DNA from: Flagellimonas pacifica
Lineage (GTDB): Bacteria; Bacteroidota; Bacteroidia; Flavobacteriales; Flavobacteriaceae
NCBI RefSeq assembly: GCF_900215465.1
Contig: NZ_OBEH01000003.1
Coordinates: 248,001 to 312,000 of the forward strand
Direction of reading: 5' to 3'
DNA length: 64,000 nucleotides
A program made the position numbers and the translations under genes. Shown here in pieces: positions 8,801-15,266 of the stretch. Positions within the stretch are counted from its first letter, which is position 1. Every line of letters starts with the position of its first letter. A model generated the notes under the pieces. That model was not told the origin of the DNA. It saw only the letters and a program-made list of their open reading frames with translations, and searched no databases.

Positions 8801-11181
8801 TACGAGTTGAGGCTTTGAGTTCACCATTTTGTGATGTTGCAAGTAATGTGGTAACTGTTCGCTCCCCAGATAGACCGCTTACAGTGGACCCTATACAAAC
8901 TACGGAAGTTACCTGCAACGTACCCGGTTTTGGCGAGATTACTGCAACAGGAGATGGTGGTTGGGGGACCTATGAATATCAATTGATAGCTCCAGACGGA
9001 ACAACGGTATTGGTTGACTACCCAAATACAAACCCTATATTCCAAAACCTATCTACTGGTACCTATACGGTTAATATTAGAGATTTTAGAGGTTGTGAGG
9101 CAAGCAACACGGTAAACTTACCACTACCAACTCCAATTACCTCAGATATTCAGATAGTTCAACCATTGCGTTGTAATAATGATAACGATGGTGTTATTGA
9201 GGCGTATAATGTTGTAGGAGGCCAAGGACCTGGCAATTATTTGTATCAATTGAATAGGATTACAGATGGTACCAATAGTGGACTCCAAACTACGCCAACT
9301 TTTGCCAATTTATCCGCAGGAGAATATACCATTACCATTTTTGATGGATGGAACTGTAGTTTTACCACTTTGCCGATCATGGTTCAAGACCCCGAAATTG
9401 TGATTGCTGAACTAAGGGAGCTTCAACCTCCCGGTTGTGGAGATTTGGGTAGAATGGAACTTACGGTTACCAATCCAGAAGCTGGCGTGGACTATTTTTA
9501 TCGAAGAGCTGGAACAGCCGATCCTTTTACACCATTTGGAACAGGATTGTCCAGTGTTGAAATTGCCGTAGATATTACTGTAGACCCAGGACCATTTCAA
9601 TATGATGTTCAGAACTCCAATGGATGTCCATTTGAAAAATCTAATCAAATTTCGTTAGATCCAGCTGCGCCTTTGGTAATTGCATTAGACTTGACCAATG
9701 CAACCATAAACTGCGCTGGTGAAGCAACTGGAATTATCAGATCTGAAGCGTTTGGAGGAATAGGAAGTTATGTATACACGCTATTAAATTCGAATACTCC
9801 ACCTAGCCCAACTGCGTCCAATACCGTAAGATCGGCTCAGAGCTCTGGAATTTTCAGAAACCTTGACCCAGGAACTTACTATGTATATGCACAAAGTGGC
9901 GGTTGTGAAGCTATATCAGACCCTATTGTTATTGAACCGAAACCACCTTTGGTATTAGAATATTTAGAAGCCGTTCCAGTAGTTTGTCATGGAGATACTA
10001 ATGGACAGATTATAATTGAAGCTAGTGGAGGTACCGGAGCAATTAGGTATTCAATATCCGATACTTTAAGTGAGTTTTTTGAAGGAGATGACCCGTTCAA
10101 TCCAAATAGAAAAACATTTAACGATTTGTCACCAAGAACTTATGATGTGATTATTCAGGATGATCTTGGATGTACCATTACCCGTACCGTGGAGATTACC
10201 CAGCCTATGGAGTTAATAGCCGGGATAGCCGCAACAACCCCAGAAGTTTGCCTAGGTGACGAAGACGGAACCTTGACTTTGGAAGTTACAGGAGGTACGG
10301 CACCGTATTATACCAGTGTTAACTCTGCAGATGATGCTGATTTTGTTCGAAATGACACCTTGTTTTTTGATAATCTAACTGGTGGTGAGACATATGTGGT
10401 TTTCATAAGAGATTCTAATGGATGTCAAACCAATGTGATAGCTGAAATTGGAGTGGGTATAGAATTAATGGCAGAACCAATAGTGGAATATGGTTGCGAT
10501 GGTATTTTTCCAAATAGTACAGCTACAGTATCAATAACAGATAGTTCTTTATTGCCCAACTTAATGTTCTCTCTGGATGTTGACAATATTCAATTGGCCA
10601 CGGATCAACGAATTTTTGGAGATTTACCGTCAGGTGAGCATACAGTTTATATATATCATCAAAATGGTTGTGTGACCTTTGTTGAGTTTGAAATTGACGC
10701 CTATGAACCATTGACACTAACGGCTGAGAAAATTGGACCTAACAAAATAAAGGCAACTGCATCTGGAGGATTTGGAGGATATGAATACTTCTTCCAAGGA
10801 GAATCGTATGGAGAGGTCAATACTTTTGCAGTGAATATGGATGCCAACATTAATGTTATGGTTAGGGATCAAAACGGGTGTGAAGCTAATTTGGTTATGC
10901 CATTTAATTTTGACGGAATGCCAGAAATACCACCTTTCTTTACACCTGATGGTGATAATCTAAATGATTACTGGTATCCAGAAAATAGAGAGTTCTTCCC
11001 TAATATAGATGTTATTATCTATGATAGATACGGAAGGGTGGTAGCACGCTTAGATCAAGTAAAGAAATGGGATGGAACATATGAGGGGTCTCCATTGCCC
11101 ACAGGTGATTATTGGTATGTGGTTTATGCCAATGACCGCGAGAAACAACAATATGTTGGTCATTTTACGCTCTATAGATAG
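2863..11181 (+). CDS. Giant SprB-repeat surface protein with T9SS type B C-terminal domain
   Basis: A 2772-residue exported protein. It starts with a Sec signal peptide (hydrophobic 9-27, then AKT). Most of the body is a tandem array of about 26 SprB-like units of roughly 75-100 residues, each with a GGTAPYxF-type strand, a GLxxGTYxxxVxD strand and a DxNGC landmark. The last 85 or so residues match the gliding-motility-associated C-terminal domain (CHU_C): FFTPDGDNLNDYW, IYDRYGR, WDGTYEGSPLPTGDYWYVV. That domain directs export by the type IX system and surface attachment (type B signal). SprB of Flavobacterium johnsoniae is a mobile adhesin for gliding; this protein has the same architecture but could equally be a fixed adhesin. 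No PorP/SprF-like partner gene follows, which is unusual for this class. Confidence 0.93.
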   Translation: MLPQKTRHLLYAVLLVFLSIFCSTVLAKTEVNRILTKIVSTVSEPKVEEAQASSKAVDKATKSDVFLSANSSMFMTIIQGANEEVTCPNDGSTLAKFFLCGTSDIRTLTLSQSGGSYEWQKLDPNTCAPTVVDDCPTINGACTWNTVGTNATYNLDSAGEFRVRIGSGQYYYFKSTLNPLDPQLIKEDIICGNPGRVEVTNVPAGYEYSLNNSAGPYQDDPFFDVTASGNYMVWVRLKNVSASACLFPSNTVNIQDLDITVDVTANDILCSSELGSIDVSVSGVPGFYTYRLIKNGVTVDTFGPNGSDSYTFANVSPGVYSIRVDTNDCSETVTTDTGGATIEIGNGISPLDVSATASASFGCGATSVDVNLSTSGGTAPYRFSVDGGPFGPTYTGSTTFTVTTAATYAILVEDANGCQRSASVDVPNIPPPVFNITEEDANCGGSNNGRITVNVTNGFGYEIEYSIDNGSNYQISNVFSNLAPGTYDIVLRYEQDSFTCTTTPIMGTIGTPSTINATATPDSVPTCTNETGGQITISGVSGGTAPYEYSVGAGFGTNPVFSSLGVGTYTPLIRDANGCVQPLADIVFNTLNKPTDLTFAISSLDCITTTASVGLTVTGGTAPFNYEIIAPAGSAINNGNNDTFSGLGLGTYTFRVTDAEGCSYDESYAITDISSIGVQAQQTKVVTCVGGSDGEGRFLVDGFNTTYSYSIDGGTVFTAQNAGIIPVTGLTAGSYVISVTDEDTNCTDTATLTIEEPSTAFAISSLNVTDMSCQNGNIGAVRVNTVGGWGGNRYTLTQPDSSTRGPKNGSVFSNLSQAGTYLVSVTDANGCTVTDSFTLTALQAPTLTLDSGASDLCYDNFNAATLVVNATLGAAPYQFRINGGALGVGNSFSGLTPGTYTIEVVDANDCRDTVIQTIEPQVTALATTIQELDCAGPPAQIQVNISNGYTSGGDYDIYEVQINGGGYTSNNNNITGNSFIYSILNDGSITSDTTYQFLITDSQGCTTESNIVTITPPETIAGSVVGTDTQCGDNTSGIVEVIADTSQGVPPYEFSNDNGATFSTQNIFSGYGPGTHGGFIVRDSRGCVSPPYSVTIAASAPLDATATPTPAVCSAGNVRGSISTTINNGVAPFDYVLLDAGGNLVAQSIGTGSTTVNFPNLDVGNYTIVTTDSQGCEDRDDVVLDQNVLDLIPLDTPPALCSVVGFTYRVRATGGTAPYEFRLVGDPTFNPATSGGDTYDFTGQVTFGVTYFVEVRDALGCTYIEEIDPITAPSPVTVAATTTTASCNVSGSGGIDFQVSGLPANPANFTVTLENTDTGATISGPISYTNEPIPFNDTFTGLAPGNYQIIVTDTDTGCSGSTLVFIGFSSPTIVVDNNVQATCNAGAFVTVRGFGGTAPFGYAYVPTGNPAPTTFGTDTTFEISGPYPVDYDFYVEDANGCTALTTVTVSQEPGIPTPAIDVTNQCTATSGYQIEVTAPLSTGSGLPNETFMYDIGSGFQSSVNFVVPNPGSYVITIRDGNGCTDTITADVFDFFAISADATSFPTCNAGDGVITVNTTGGSGNFEFQLRDAGTLVNIGPAQSSNVFNSVLPGDYNILVTDLSSNTAPLCSDEAVVRVSTVNTPVITATPNTSISCNGAADGSISVELQPGSDTDTPINYVLYDGASSTVLAGPQPSPVFDNLGPNTYQVEVVSDRGCTDRSGDVIINEPTLLQVNAINTEFSCNPSSNQFSTATITIYTDTNGDGSGTATGTGPYTYSMNDGTPQFDGTNFQTSNVFEVIDNGTNQSIILTARDQNGCEETTTVNINTPTDITFSYSVDQLTCDASGTAVNPGSITIIVNEGPGNYEVEILPLGSEPARSSSGTDRVTWPISTPGDYIFAVTDIGSGGCTYLTSTVNMPEYNTIEAIIAEVRPVTCFNGNDGEISLEINNYSGVYNYEVFSRDNSGVETTTGVTGSFDTNAPINTPEIIGGLPAGNLIVRVEALSSPFCDVASNVVTVRSPDRPLTVDPIQTTEVTCNVPGFGEITATGDGGWGTYEYQLIAPDGTTVLVDYPNTNPIFQNLSTGTYTVNIRDFRGCEASNTVNLPLPTPITSDIQIVQPLRCNNDNDGVIEAYNVVGGQGPGNYLYQLNRITDGTNSGLQTTPTFANLSAGEYTITIFDGWNCSFTTLPIMVQDPEIVIAELRELQPPGCGDLGRMELTVTNPEAGVDYFYRRAGTADPFTPFGTGLSSVEIAVDITVDPGPFQYDVQNSNGCPFEKSNQISLDPAAPLVIALDLTNATINCAGEATGIIRSEAFGGIGSYVYTLLNSNTPPSPTASNTVRSAQSSGIFRNLDPGTYYVYAQSGGCEAISDPIVIEPKPPLVLEYLEAVPVVCHGDTNGQIIIEASGGTGAIRYSISDTLSEFFEGDDPFNPNRKTFNDLSPRTYDVIIQDDLGCTITRTVEITQPMELIAGIAATTPEVCLGDEDGTLTLEVTGGTAPYYTSVNSADDADFVRNDTLFFDNLTGGETYVVFIRDSNGCQTNVIAEIGVGIELMAEPIVEYGCDGIFPNSTATVSITDSSLLPNLMFSLDVDNIQLATDQRIFGDLPSGEHTVYIYHQNGCVTFVEFEIDAYEPLTLTAEKIGPNKIKATASGGFGGYEYFFQGESYGEVNTFAVNMDANINVMVRDQNGCEANLVMPFNFDGMPEIPPFFTPDGDNLNDYWYPENREFFPNIDVIIYDRYGRVVARLDQVKKWDGTYEGSPLPTGDYWYVVYANDREKQQYVGHFTLYR
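3400..10910 (+). repeat. Tandem SprB-type coding repeats, about 26 units
   Basis: Inside the giant gene, units of roughly 75-100 codons recur. They are recognised at protein level by GGTAPY/F, GTYxxxVxD and DANGC-like landmarks (for example DANGCQRS, DANGCVQP, DSQGCTTE, DQNGCEET, DSNGCQTN, DQNGCEAN). The DNA copies have diverged, so this is old tandem duplication rather than recent expansion. Boundaries are approximate. Confidence 0.8.
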
Positions 11182-11185
11182 GCTT
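11102..11185 (+). other. Short AT-rich hairpin after the giant gene (weak)
   Basis: A TATACTT/AAGTATA inverted repeat with a four-base T loop lies from 11185 to 11202, starting four bases after the stop codon. The stem is only 7 bp and AT-rich, so termination here is doubtful. Confidence 0.2.
11106..11184 (+). other. C-terminal secretion domain boundary note (see giant gene)
   Basis: Marker only. The CHU_C-type domain of the giant surface protein occupies about the last 85 codons, ending at the stop codon at 11181. It is described in the gene entry. Confidence 0.1.
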
Positions 11186-11397
11186 ATACTTTTTTAAGTA
11201 TATTTACCATATAGCATGTCATATTTCGTTATTTGAATTGATGTTTTTACAATTTATTTAGTTCATCTAGGGAAATTTGAAGTTCGTCTATACAAGTGGA
11301 GAGTCTGTCGTTCTAGCAAGAAAATCAAGTAGGTATTTAATTACATTGTAGTTTTCTTTGAGAGAAGATAAAACCCCATTCTCAAACAAACTAGCAA

Positions 11398-11694
11398 ATG
11401 AATAAAAACACCCCTGCGCTAATTCCTTCCTTTTTAACTAATGAACCTGATAACCTTGATTATTCCATATTCCAACTAAACTTGTATCTAAATGGTTATG
11501 GTGAGTTACATAAACCATATAAAATTGATTACAACACGCTATTGATGAGTTTTCATTTTTGGAAAGGAAAAGATATTGATGAGTTTTGTCAAGATCAAAC
11601 CTTGGGATATTTTCTGCTAAACCCTACATACGATTCGGCCGAAGCCAGAGAGGCCTTTTGTATAGAAATACGGGAATTCCTTATGGGAATTTAA
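11398..11694 (+). CDS. Small hypothetical protein
   Basis: A 98-residue acidic, soluble protein that I do not recognise. It has no signal peptide or membrane segment. Aromatic residues are frequent (YSIFQLNLYLNGYGELHKPY, FHFWKGKD), and the last third looks helical and ends EIREFLMGI. It starts with ATG directly after an A-rich leader and has plausible amino-acid composition, which makes it a better candidate than the overlapping frame at 11586-11771. It lies between the giant surface protein and tRNA-Pro. The 216 bases upstream contain no other gene. Confidence 0.6.
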   Translation: MNKNTPALIPSFLTNEPDNLDYSIFQLNLYLNGYGELHKPYKIDYNTLLMSFHFWKGKDIDEFCQDQTLGYFLLNPTYDSAEAREAFCIEIREFLMGI

Positions 11695-11761
11695 ATCTGG
11701 ATTTTACTTTTTTAAAAGTAGTAGAACTTTCATTTAAATTTATATTTTTGCAATCCATTTT

Positions 11762-11835
11762 CGGGATGTAGCGCAGCCCGGTAGCGCACACGCCTGGGGG
11801 GCGTGGGGTCGCAGGTTCAAATCCTGTCATCCCGA
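11762..11835 (+). tRNA. tRNA-Pro (anticodon GGG)
   Basis: The sequence folds as a complete 74-base cloverleaf. The acceptor stem pairs CGGGATG (11762-11768) with CATCCCG (11828-11834), with discriminator A at 11835. The anticodon stem CACGC/GCGTG encloses the loop CTGGGGG, giving anticodon GGG. The T arm has the usual GGTTCAAATCC. CCA is not encoded, as is common in Bacteroidota. Confidence 0.95.
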
Positions 11836-11858
11836 CGAACCACTTTTCAGTGGGTATC

Positions 11859-11900
11859 AAAGCACTGTCAATCAGTCAGATGACAGTGCTTTTCATTTTT
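11859..11900 (+). terminator. Rho-independent terminator after tRNA-Pro
   Basis: A perfect 12-bp stem (AAAGCACTGTCA pairing with TGACAGTGCTTT at 11881-11892) closes a 10-base loop and is followed by a T-rich tail. It lies 24 bases after the tRNA. Confidence 0.85.
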
Positions 11901-11979
11901 ATTGTATCCATCTGATATCATCTAAAATTATTTAAAAGATGTAGAGTTCGGTGAATGAATGTGACGAAAATAAGGGAAG

Positions 11980-12270
11980 TTGGATACCAATTCCAATCAA
12001 TTCAAGAGAATTACGGCCTTTGCATGTTTATTTGCATTTATTGTTCCCGTATTTGGATCAAATCCTGTAGAGATGCAGATACTCTCTCAAATTTTCAATG
12101 TTTTTGTGTTGCCATTGGTCATTATTGGGATTATTCTATTCATTAACAACAAAAAATTGATGAAAGGATATAGAACAGGTCTATGGATTAATATTAGCCT
12201 GATAGCCGCATTATTCTTTTCTTTGGTTATTTCTTATAATGGGATAATGGCTTTAGCAAACTACTTCTAG
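11980..12270 (+). pseudogene. Probable C-terminal remnant of an Nramp-type Mn/Fe transporter
   Basis: The frame encodes about 96 residues and opens with TTG, three codons after an in-frame stop, with no good start. It begins TNSNQFKRITAFACLFAF, then IVPVFGSNPVEMQILSQIFN, then two strongly hydrophobic segments (FVLPLVIIGIILFI and ISLIAALFFSLVISYN). This pattern resembles the last transmembrane helices of Nramp divalent-metal transporters, which are normally above 400 residues. No upstream part of such a gene is present, because tRNA-Pro and its terminator lie there. I therefore read it as a 5'-truncated relic. Its position next to a Fur-family gene fits a former metal-homeostasis locus. It could instead be a real small membrane protein. 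Confidence 0.55.
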
Positions 12271-12314
12271 AAAATGGACTGAACCAATGAATTTTTAGAG
12301 TAAAATCAGTTATG

Positions 12315-12701
12315 TTAAATAGCTAGTTGAGAACAATCTTTACAAACACCAGAAAGTACACAGTTCACATTTTCAATCAAATAATCTTTTGGCAATGAGA
12401 AGTTAACTTCTTTAGGAAGGCACTCAATGGTTTCACATTTAATGCATCTAAAATGAAAATGATATAAAGGTTTTGGGTTTTCATCACAATTAATACACAT
12501 GGCAAAATATTGTTTCCCATCTTCAGCCACAATTCTATGTAGAATCCCATCTTCACAAAAACGATTTAATACCCGATAGATAGTGGCCCTATTTATATTA
12601 ATATCTATCTCCCGCTCAATCGCATCTTGACTCATAGCTTTACCTGTCGTTATCAAAACATCCAGTACGGCTTCTTTTGTGGGTGTATTTCTTCTTTTCA
12701 T
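12315..12701 (-). CDS. Fur-family metal-responsive repressor
   Basis: A 128-residue regulator, counted from the ATG at 12701; a longer frame would need a TTG at 12713. The N-terminal winged helix (about 1-80) contains ATIYRVLNRFCEDGIL. The C-terminal dimerisation part has HFHFRCIKC followed by a terminal CVLSGVCKDC, the paired cysteines that hold structural zinc in this family. The sensory metal cannot be decided from sequence; Zur-, PerR- and Fur-like readings remain open. It is transcribed divergently from a flavoprotein gene. The shared promoter region carries a palindrome overlapping its own -7 box, so autorepression is likely. Confidence 0.9.
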   Translation of the reverse strand: MKRRNTPTKEAVLDVLITTGKAMSQDAIEREIDININRATIYRVLNRFCEDGILHRIVAEDGKQYFAMCINCDENPKPLYHFHFRCIKCETIECLPKEVNFSLPKDYLIENVNCVLSGVCKDCSQLAI

Positions 12702-12726
12702 TACTTCTTTCAAACTGGTCGAAATT

Positions 12727-12753
12727 TATTATTGCGAATATGTTGCAATAATA
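12727..12753. promoter_or_regulatory. Palindromic candidate operator for the Fur-family regulator
   Basis: TATTATTGC (12727-12735) and GCAATAATA (12745-12753) form a perfect 9-bp inverted repeat with a 9-base spacer. The right arm overlaps the -7 box of the Fur-family gene, and the palindrome also covers the -33 region of the divergent flavoprotein gene. Confidence 0.65.
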
Positions 12754-12772
12754 TGAAAAAACAATACATTTG
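12742..12772 (+). promoter_or_regulatory. Promoter of the flavoprotein operon
   Basis: A perfect -7 element TACATTTG (12765-12772) is preceded after 19 bases by GTTG (12742-12745), a 3-of-4 match to the -33 TTTG. It overlaps the divergent Fur-gene promoter and leaves a leader of about 120 bases before the likely ATG. Confidence 0.6.
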
Positions 12773-12776
12773 CAAA
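12746..12776 (-). promoter_or_regulatory. Promoter of the Fur-family gene
   Basis: Read on the minus strand, TTTG (12773-12776) is followed after exactly 19 bases by TATTATTG (12746-12753). This matches the Bacteroidota pattern TTTG-N19-TAnnTTTG with one mismatch. It predicts transcription starting near 12739. Confidence 0.6.
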
Positions 12777-12899
12777 ACCTTAATGCGATGTAATCCCAAT
12801 TAAAATCGTCTTGATGAATAAAAGATAAACAATAAACAAGTAGGGACAGTTACCTTGGTTGTTACTTTGTCTGCACCGCTAACAAGTTTTACAGAATAT

Positions 12900-13814
12900 A
12901 TGGATATGAATGAAAGAAAAGATTTTGAAGTCATCATAATTGGAGGTAGTTACGCAGGCCTTTCGGCAGCAATGGCACTAGGTAGGTCGTTAAGAAAAGT
13001 ACTTGTTATTGACAGCGGTAACCCCTGCAATAAGCAAACACCACATTCCCATAACTTTCTAACTCAAGATGGAAGTACACCCCAAGAAATTTCCAAGATT
13101 GCAAAATATCAAGTGTTAAAATACGACAGCATAAAGTTTTATGAAGGATTGGCAATCAGCGGAAAGAGGATAAATGAAGGTTTTGAAATTTCAGCATCCA
13201 ACGGAGATGTTTTTGCTTCAAAGAAATTAGTATTGGCAACAGGAATTAAAGACCAAATACATTATATAAAGGGTTTTTTGGACTGTTGGGGAATTTCAAT
13301 AATACACTGCCCTTACTGTCATGGATATGAACATAAAGCAGTTAGAACTGCAATTTTGGCTAACGGAGAAAAGGCTTTTCACCTTGCTTCCTTGGTGAAT
13401 AACCTTACCAATGATTTGACCATTTTGACTTCGGGAAAGATGGATTTCAACGAAGAACAATTAAAAAAGTTTGATAAGCATGATATTGAAGTAATTGAAA
13501 AGGAAGTTGTAGAAGTGGAACATCTAAATGGTCACATTGAAAAAGTTATTTTTAATGATGGAACTAAAGAGAATTTCAAGACAGTTTATGCCAATGTTCC
13601 ATTTGAACAACACTCCAACCTACCAAAAGAACTGGGCTGTAAATTTACCGAACATGGATATATTGAAGTGGATTTTATGCACAAAACAAGCGAAGAAGAT
13701 ATTTTTGCTTGTGGCGATAATAGTTCTATGATGCGCTCAGTGGCAACTGCAGTTTATGGTGGTAACATTACGGGAGCTGCAATTAACAAAGAGTTAACCG
13801 AAGAGAATTTTTGA
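12900..13814 (+). CDS. Thioredoxin-reductase-like NAD(P)/FAD oxidoreductase
   Basis: About 304 residues from the ATG at 12900; the open frame extends back to a TTG at 12855, but those residues precede the fold. The FAD-binding GGSYAGLSAAMALGR follows the first beta-strand. A CPYC pair within HCPYCHGYE sits where thioredoxin reductases carry their redox-active CxxC. A second nucleotide-binding segment follows, and a terminal GD-type FAD motif is seen in IFACGDNS. Members of this group are often annotated as thioredoxin reductase-like, but the electron acceptor is unknown. It is followed after one base by a small partner gene and driven from a promoter shared with the Fur-family repressor. This suggests metal- or redox-controlled expression. 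Confidence 0.85.
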   Translation: MDMNERKDFEVIIIGGSYAGLSAAMALGRSLRKVLVIDSGNPCNKQTPHSHNFLTQDGSTPQEISKIAKYQVLKYDSIKFYEGLAISGKRINEGFEISASNGDVFASKKLVLATGIKDQIHYIKGFLDCWGISIIHCPYCHGYEHKAVRTAILANGEKAFHLASLVNNLTNDLTILTSGKMDFNEEQLKKFDKHDIEVIEKEVVEVEHLNGHIEKVIFNDGTKENFKTVYANVPFEQHSNLPKELGCKFTEHGYIEVDFMHKTSEEDIFACGDNSSMMRSVATAVYGGNITGAAINKELTEENF

Positions 13815-13815
13815 T

Positions 13816-14064
13816 ATGGTAGAGGTCTTTATTACAAATGTCAAAGAGCCAAAACAGGCAGAAGAGACATTAAAAGTTCTTGAACACACCCTCCCAAAGT
13901 TTAAAATTAATTTTGATCTAGAGGATTTTGAAAAACCTTATCCCTGTGGTCATTCTATTCTAAGGATTGAAGGGAGTTCAATTAATAATAAAAAGATCAT
14001 TCAAATAATCCAAAACGAAGGGTTCAAATGTGAGATTTTAGAAGATAAACTATATAATTGCTAA
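13816..14064 (+). CDS. Small protein co-transcribed with the flavoprotein
   Basis: An 82-residue protein that starts one base after the flavoprotein stop codon, so it is almost certainly in the same operon. The predicted strand/helix order (VEVFITNV, helix KQAEETLKVLEHTLP, FKINFDL, then HSILRIEG, helix KKIIQIIQNEG, FKCEIL) resembles the ferredoxin-like fold of heavy-metal-associated domains. The CxxC metal site of that family is missing; only CGH and a terminal Cys are present. It could be a small regulatory or chaperone partner. I do not know a named family for it. Confidence 0.7.
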   Translation: MVEVFITNVKEPKQAEETLKVLEHTLPKFKINFDLEDFEKPYPCGHSILRIEGSSINNKKIIQIIQNEGFKCEILEDKLYNC

Positions 14065-14125
14065 AATCATGTAACAATTTTTGAAAGAAAGTTTTCCGGA
14101 CAATAAGCAGACCTACCGGACTATA

Positions 14126-15229
14126 TTACTCCAAATGTTTTTTGAAGAAATTAACAATTACATCAAAGGCTTCTCTGGATTCAGGTAATTCAACATTTGC
14201 CGTGAATACGTGACCTACACCTTCCCATACATGTAAATCAGCTTCTACACCAAGTTTCACCAATTGAGTATGTGTGTAAACAACAGAACTCATATGAAAA
14301 TCACGAGTAGAAACGATGAGCAATGATGGTGGAAATTTGGAAAGTATTTTCTTAGAGTTTAATGGAACTAAAAGAGGGTCATCAAAATCTGCGTCGGCTC
14401 CAAAGTAAGGCTCAAAAACAGTAAAAGGAGCAATTCCTTCATGCCCTTCCATTGCAGAAACAATGTGCATTGTATCCGTTTTTGGTCTTGGTTCGGCAGC
14501 AGCCATGCCAATCATACCTATGGCACCGGGCATGGGCAGGTTTTCTTTTTGAAACCAAGCCATGGCTTGTGTGGTCAACATCCCCCCTGCGGCAGTACCA
14601 TAAATTCCTATATTTTCAGGCTTGTACTCTTTCAGCAAAGCTTTATATACAGCTGTAACATCTTCACTGGCTGCTGGAAATTGATATTCTGGTCCCATTC
14701 TATAGTCAATGCTAATCACCTTTATTTCGCTAAGGGCTGCAATAGGTATGGACTCTATCCGGCTTGCCGTTCGAGCATCAAATTGAAATGCACCAGAATG
14801 CAAACTGACCAAAACCTTGTGTTGATTTTCTTTTGGGACACCATTTTTAGGCGTAAAAACTTCAGTATAAACTCCATTTATAGTGTCAATTACAATATTT
14901 ATTGGATATCTTGAAATTGTTTTTTTATAGGCTGGTGTTGTATAAAAATGAGCGGCTAAACATTCCCTGTATTGTTGTCTTTCTTCAAGACTGGCCCCTT
15001 CTTTCAGAGGAGGACAAGCGCGTTTCATTTTTTTCCATGCCTTAGCTCTATAGGCACGCTGTTCTTTTAATATGGCCTTTGATTTATCACTTAAGAATTG
15101 TGATTCTGGCAAAACAAAAGCAGGGACATGGATTATTCCATCATCACCTGTTTGCTGTGTTTGGGCTTTACCTATGTAAGTTGTAAGGATAATCGATAAT
15201 GTAAAAAGAAGATAATTTTTTGTATTCAT
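14126..15229 (-). CDS. Secreted alpha/beta-hydrolase fold protein, HSL-like, serine replaced
   Basis: A 367-residue protein with an N-terminal Sec signal peptide (about 1-22). The alpha/beta-hydrolase domain of the hormone-sensitive-lipase/acetyl-esterase type covers about 125-365. Recognisable landmarks are LHSGAF (oxyanion loop, normally HGGGF), YRMGPEYQFPAA, YGTAAGG at 210-216, STRDFHMSS and GVGHVF with the catalytic-type His. The nucleophile elbow normally reads GDSAGG or GTSAGG; here the serine position is Ala213, codon GCC. Classical ester hydrolysis is therefore doubtful. It follows an unknown lipoprotein gene by 37 bases and is probably co-transcribed with it. A single-base sequencing error could mimic this change. 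Confidence 0.8.
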   Translation of the reverse strand: MNTKNYLLFTLSIILTTYIGKAQTQQTGDDGIIHVPAFVLPESQFLSDKSKAILKEQRAYRAKAWKKMKRACPPLKEGASLEERQQYRECLAAHFYTTPAYKKTISRYPINIVIDTINGVYTEVFTPKNGVPKENQHKVLVSLHSGAFQFDARTASRIESIPIAALSEIKVISIDYRMGPEYQFPAASEDVTAVYKALLKEYKPENIGIYGTAAGGMLTTQAMAWFQKENLPMPGAIGMIGMAAAEPRPKTDTMHIVSAMEGHEGIAPFTVFEPYFGADADFDDPLLVPLNSKKILSKFPPSLLIVSTRDFHMSSVVYTHTQLVKLGVEADLHVWEGVGHVFTANVELPESREAFDVIVNFFKKHLE

Positions 15230-15266
15230 TTCTTATAGCTTTAATCGTTGAAAAGATGCTGGATTG

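Noticed and set aside
3400..10910. Regular repeats that could suggest a CRISPR array
   Set aside because: The units are coding, about 75-100 codons long and diverged; they belong to the giant protein.
11106..11184. The two low-confidence markers placed near the end of the giant gene in the feature list
   Set aside because: They are kept only as notes: the domain is described in the gene entry, and the hairpin at 11185-11202 is too weak to call a terminator. Their listed end positions are not meaningful.
11586..11771. 61-residue frame overlapping the small gene and running into tRNA-Pro
   Set aside because: It overlaps a better frame and enters the tRNA gene, so it cannot be a normal gene.
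14441..14914. 157-residue frame on the plus strand under the esterase-like gene
   Set aside because: The opposite strand encodes a protein with clear alpha/beta-hydrolase landmarks and a signal peptide; this frame has none.
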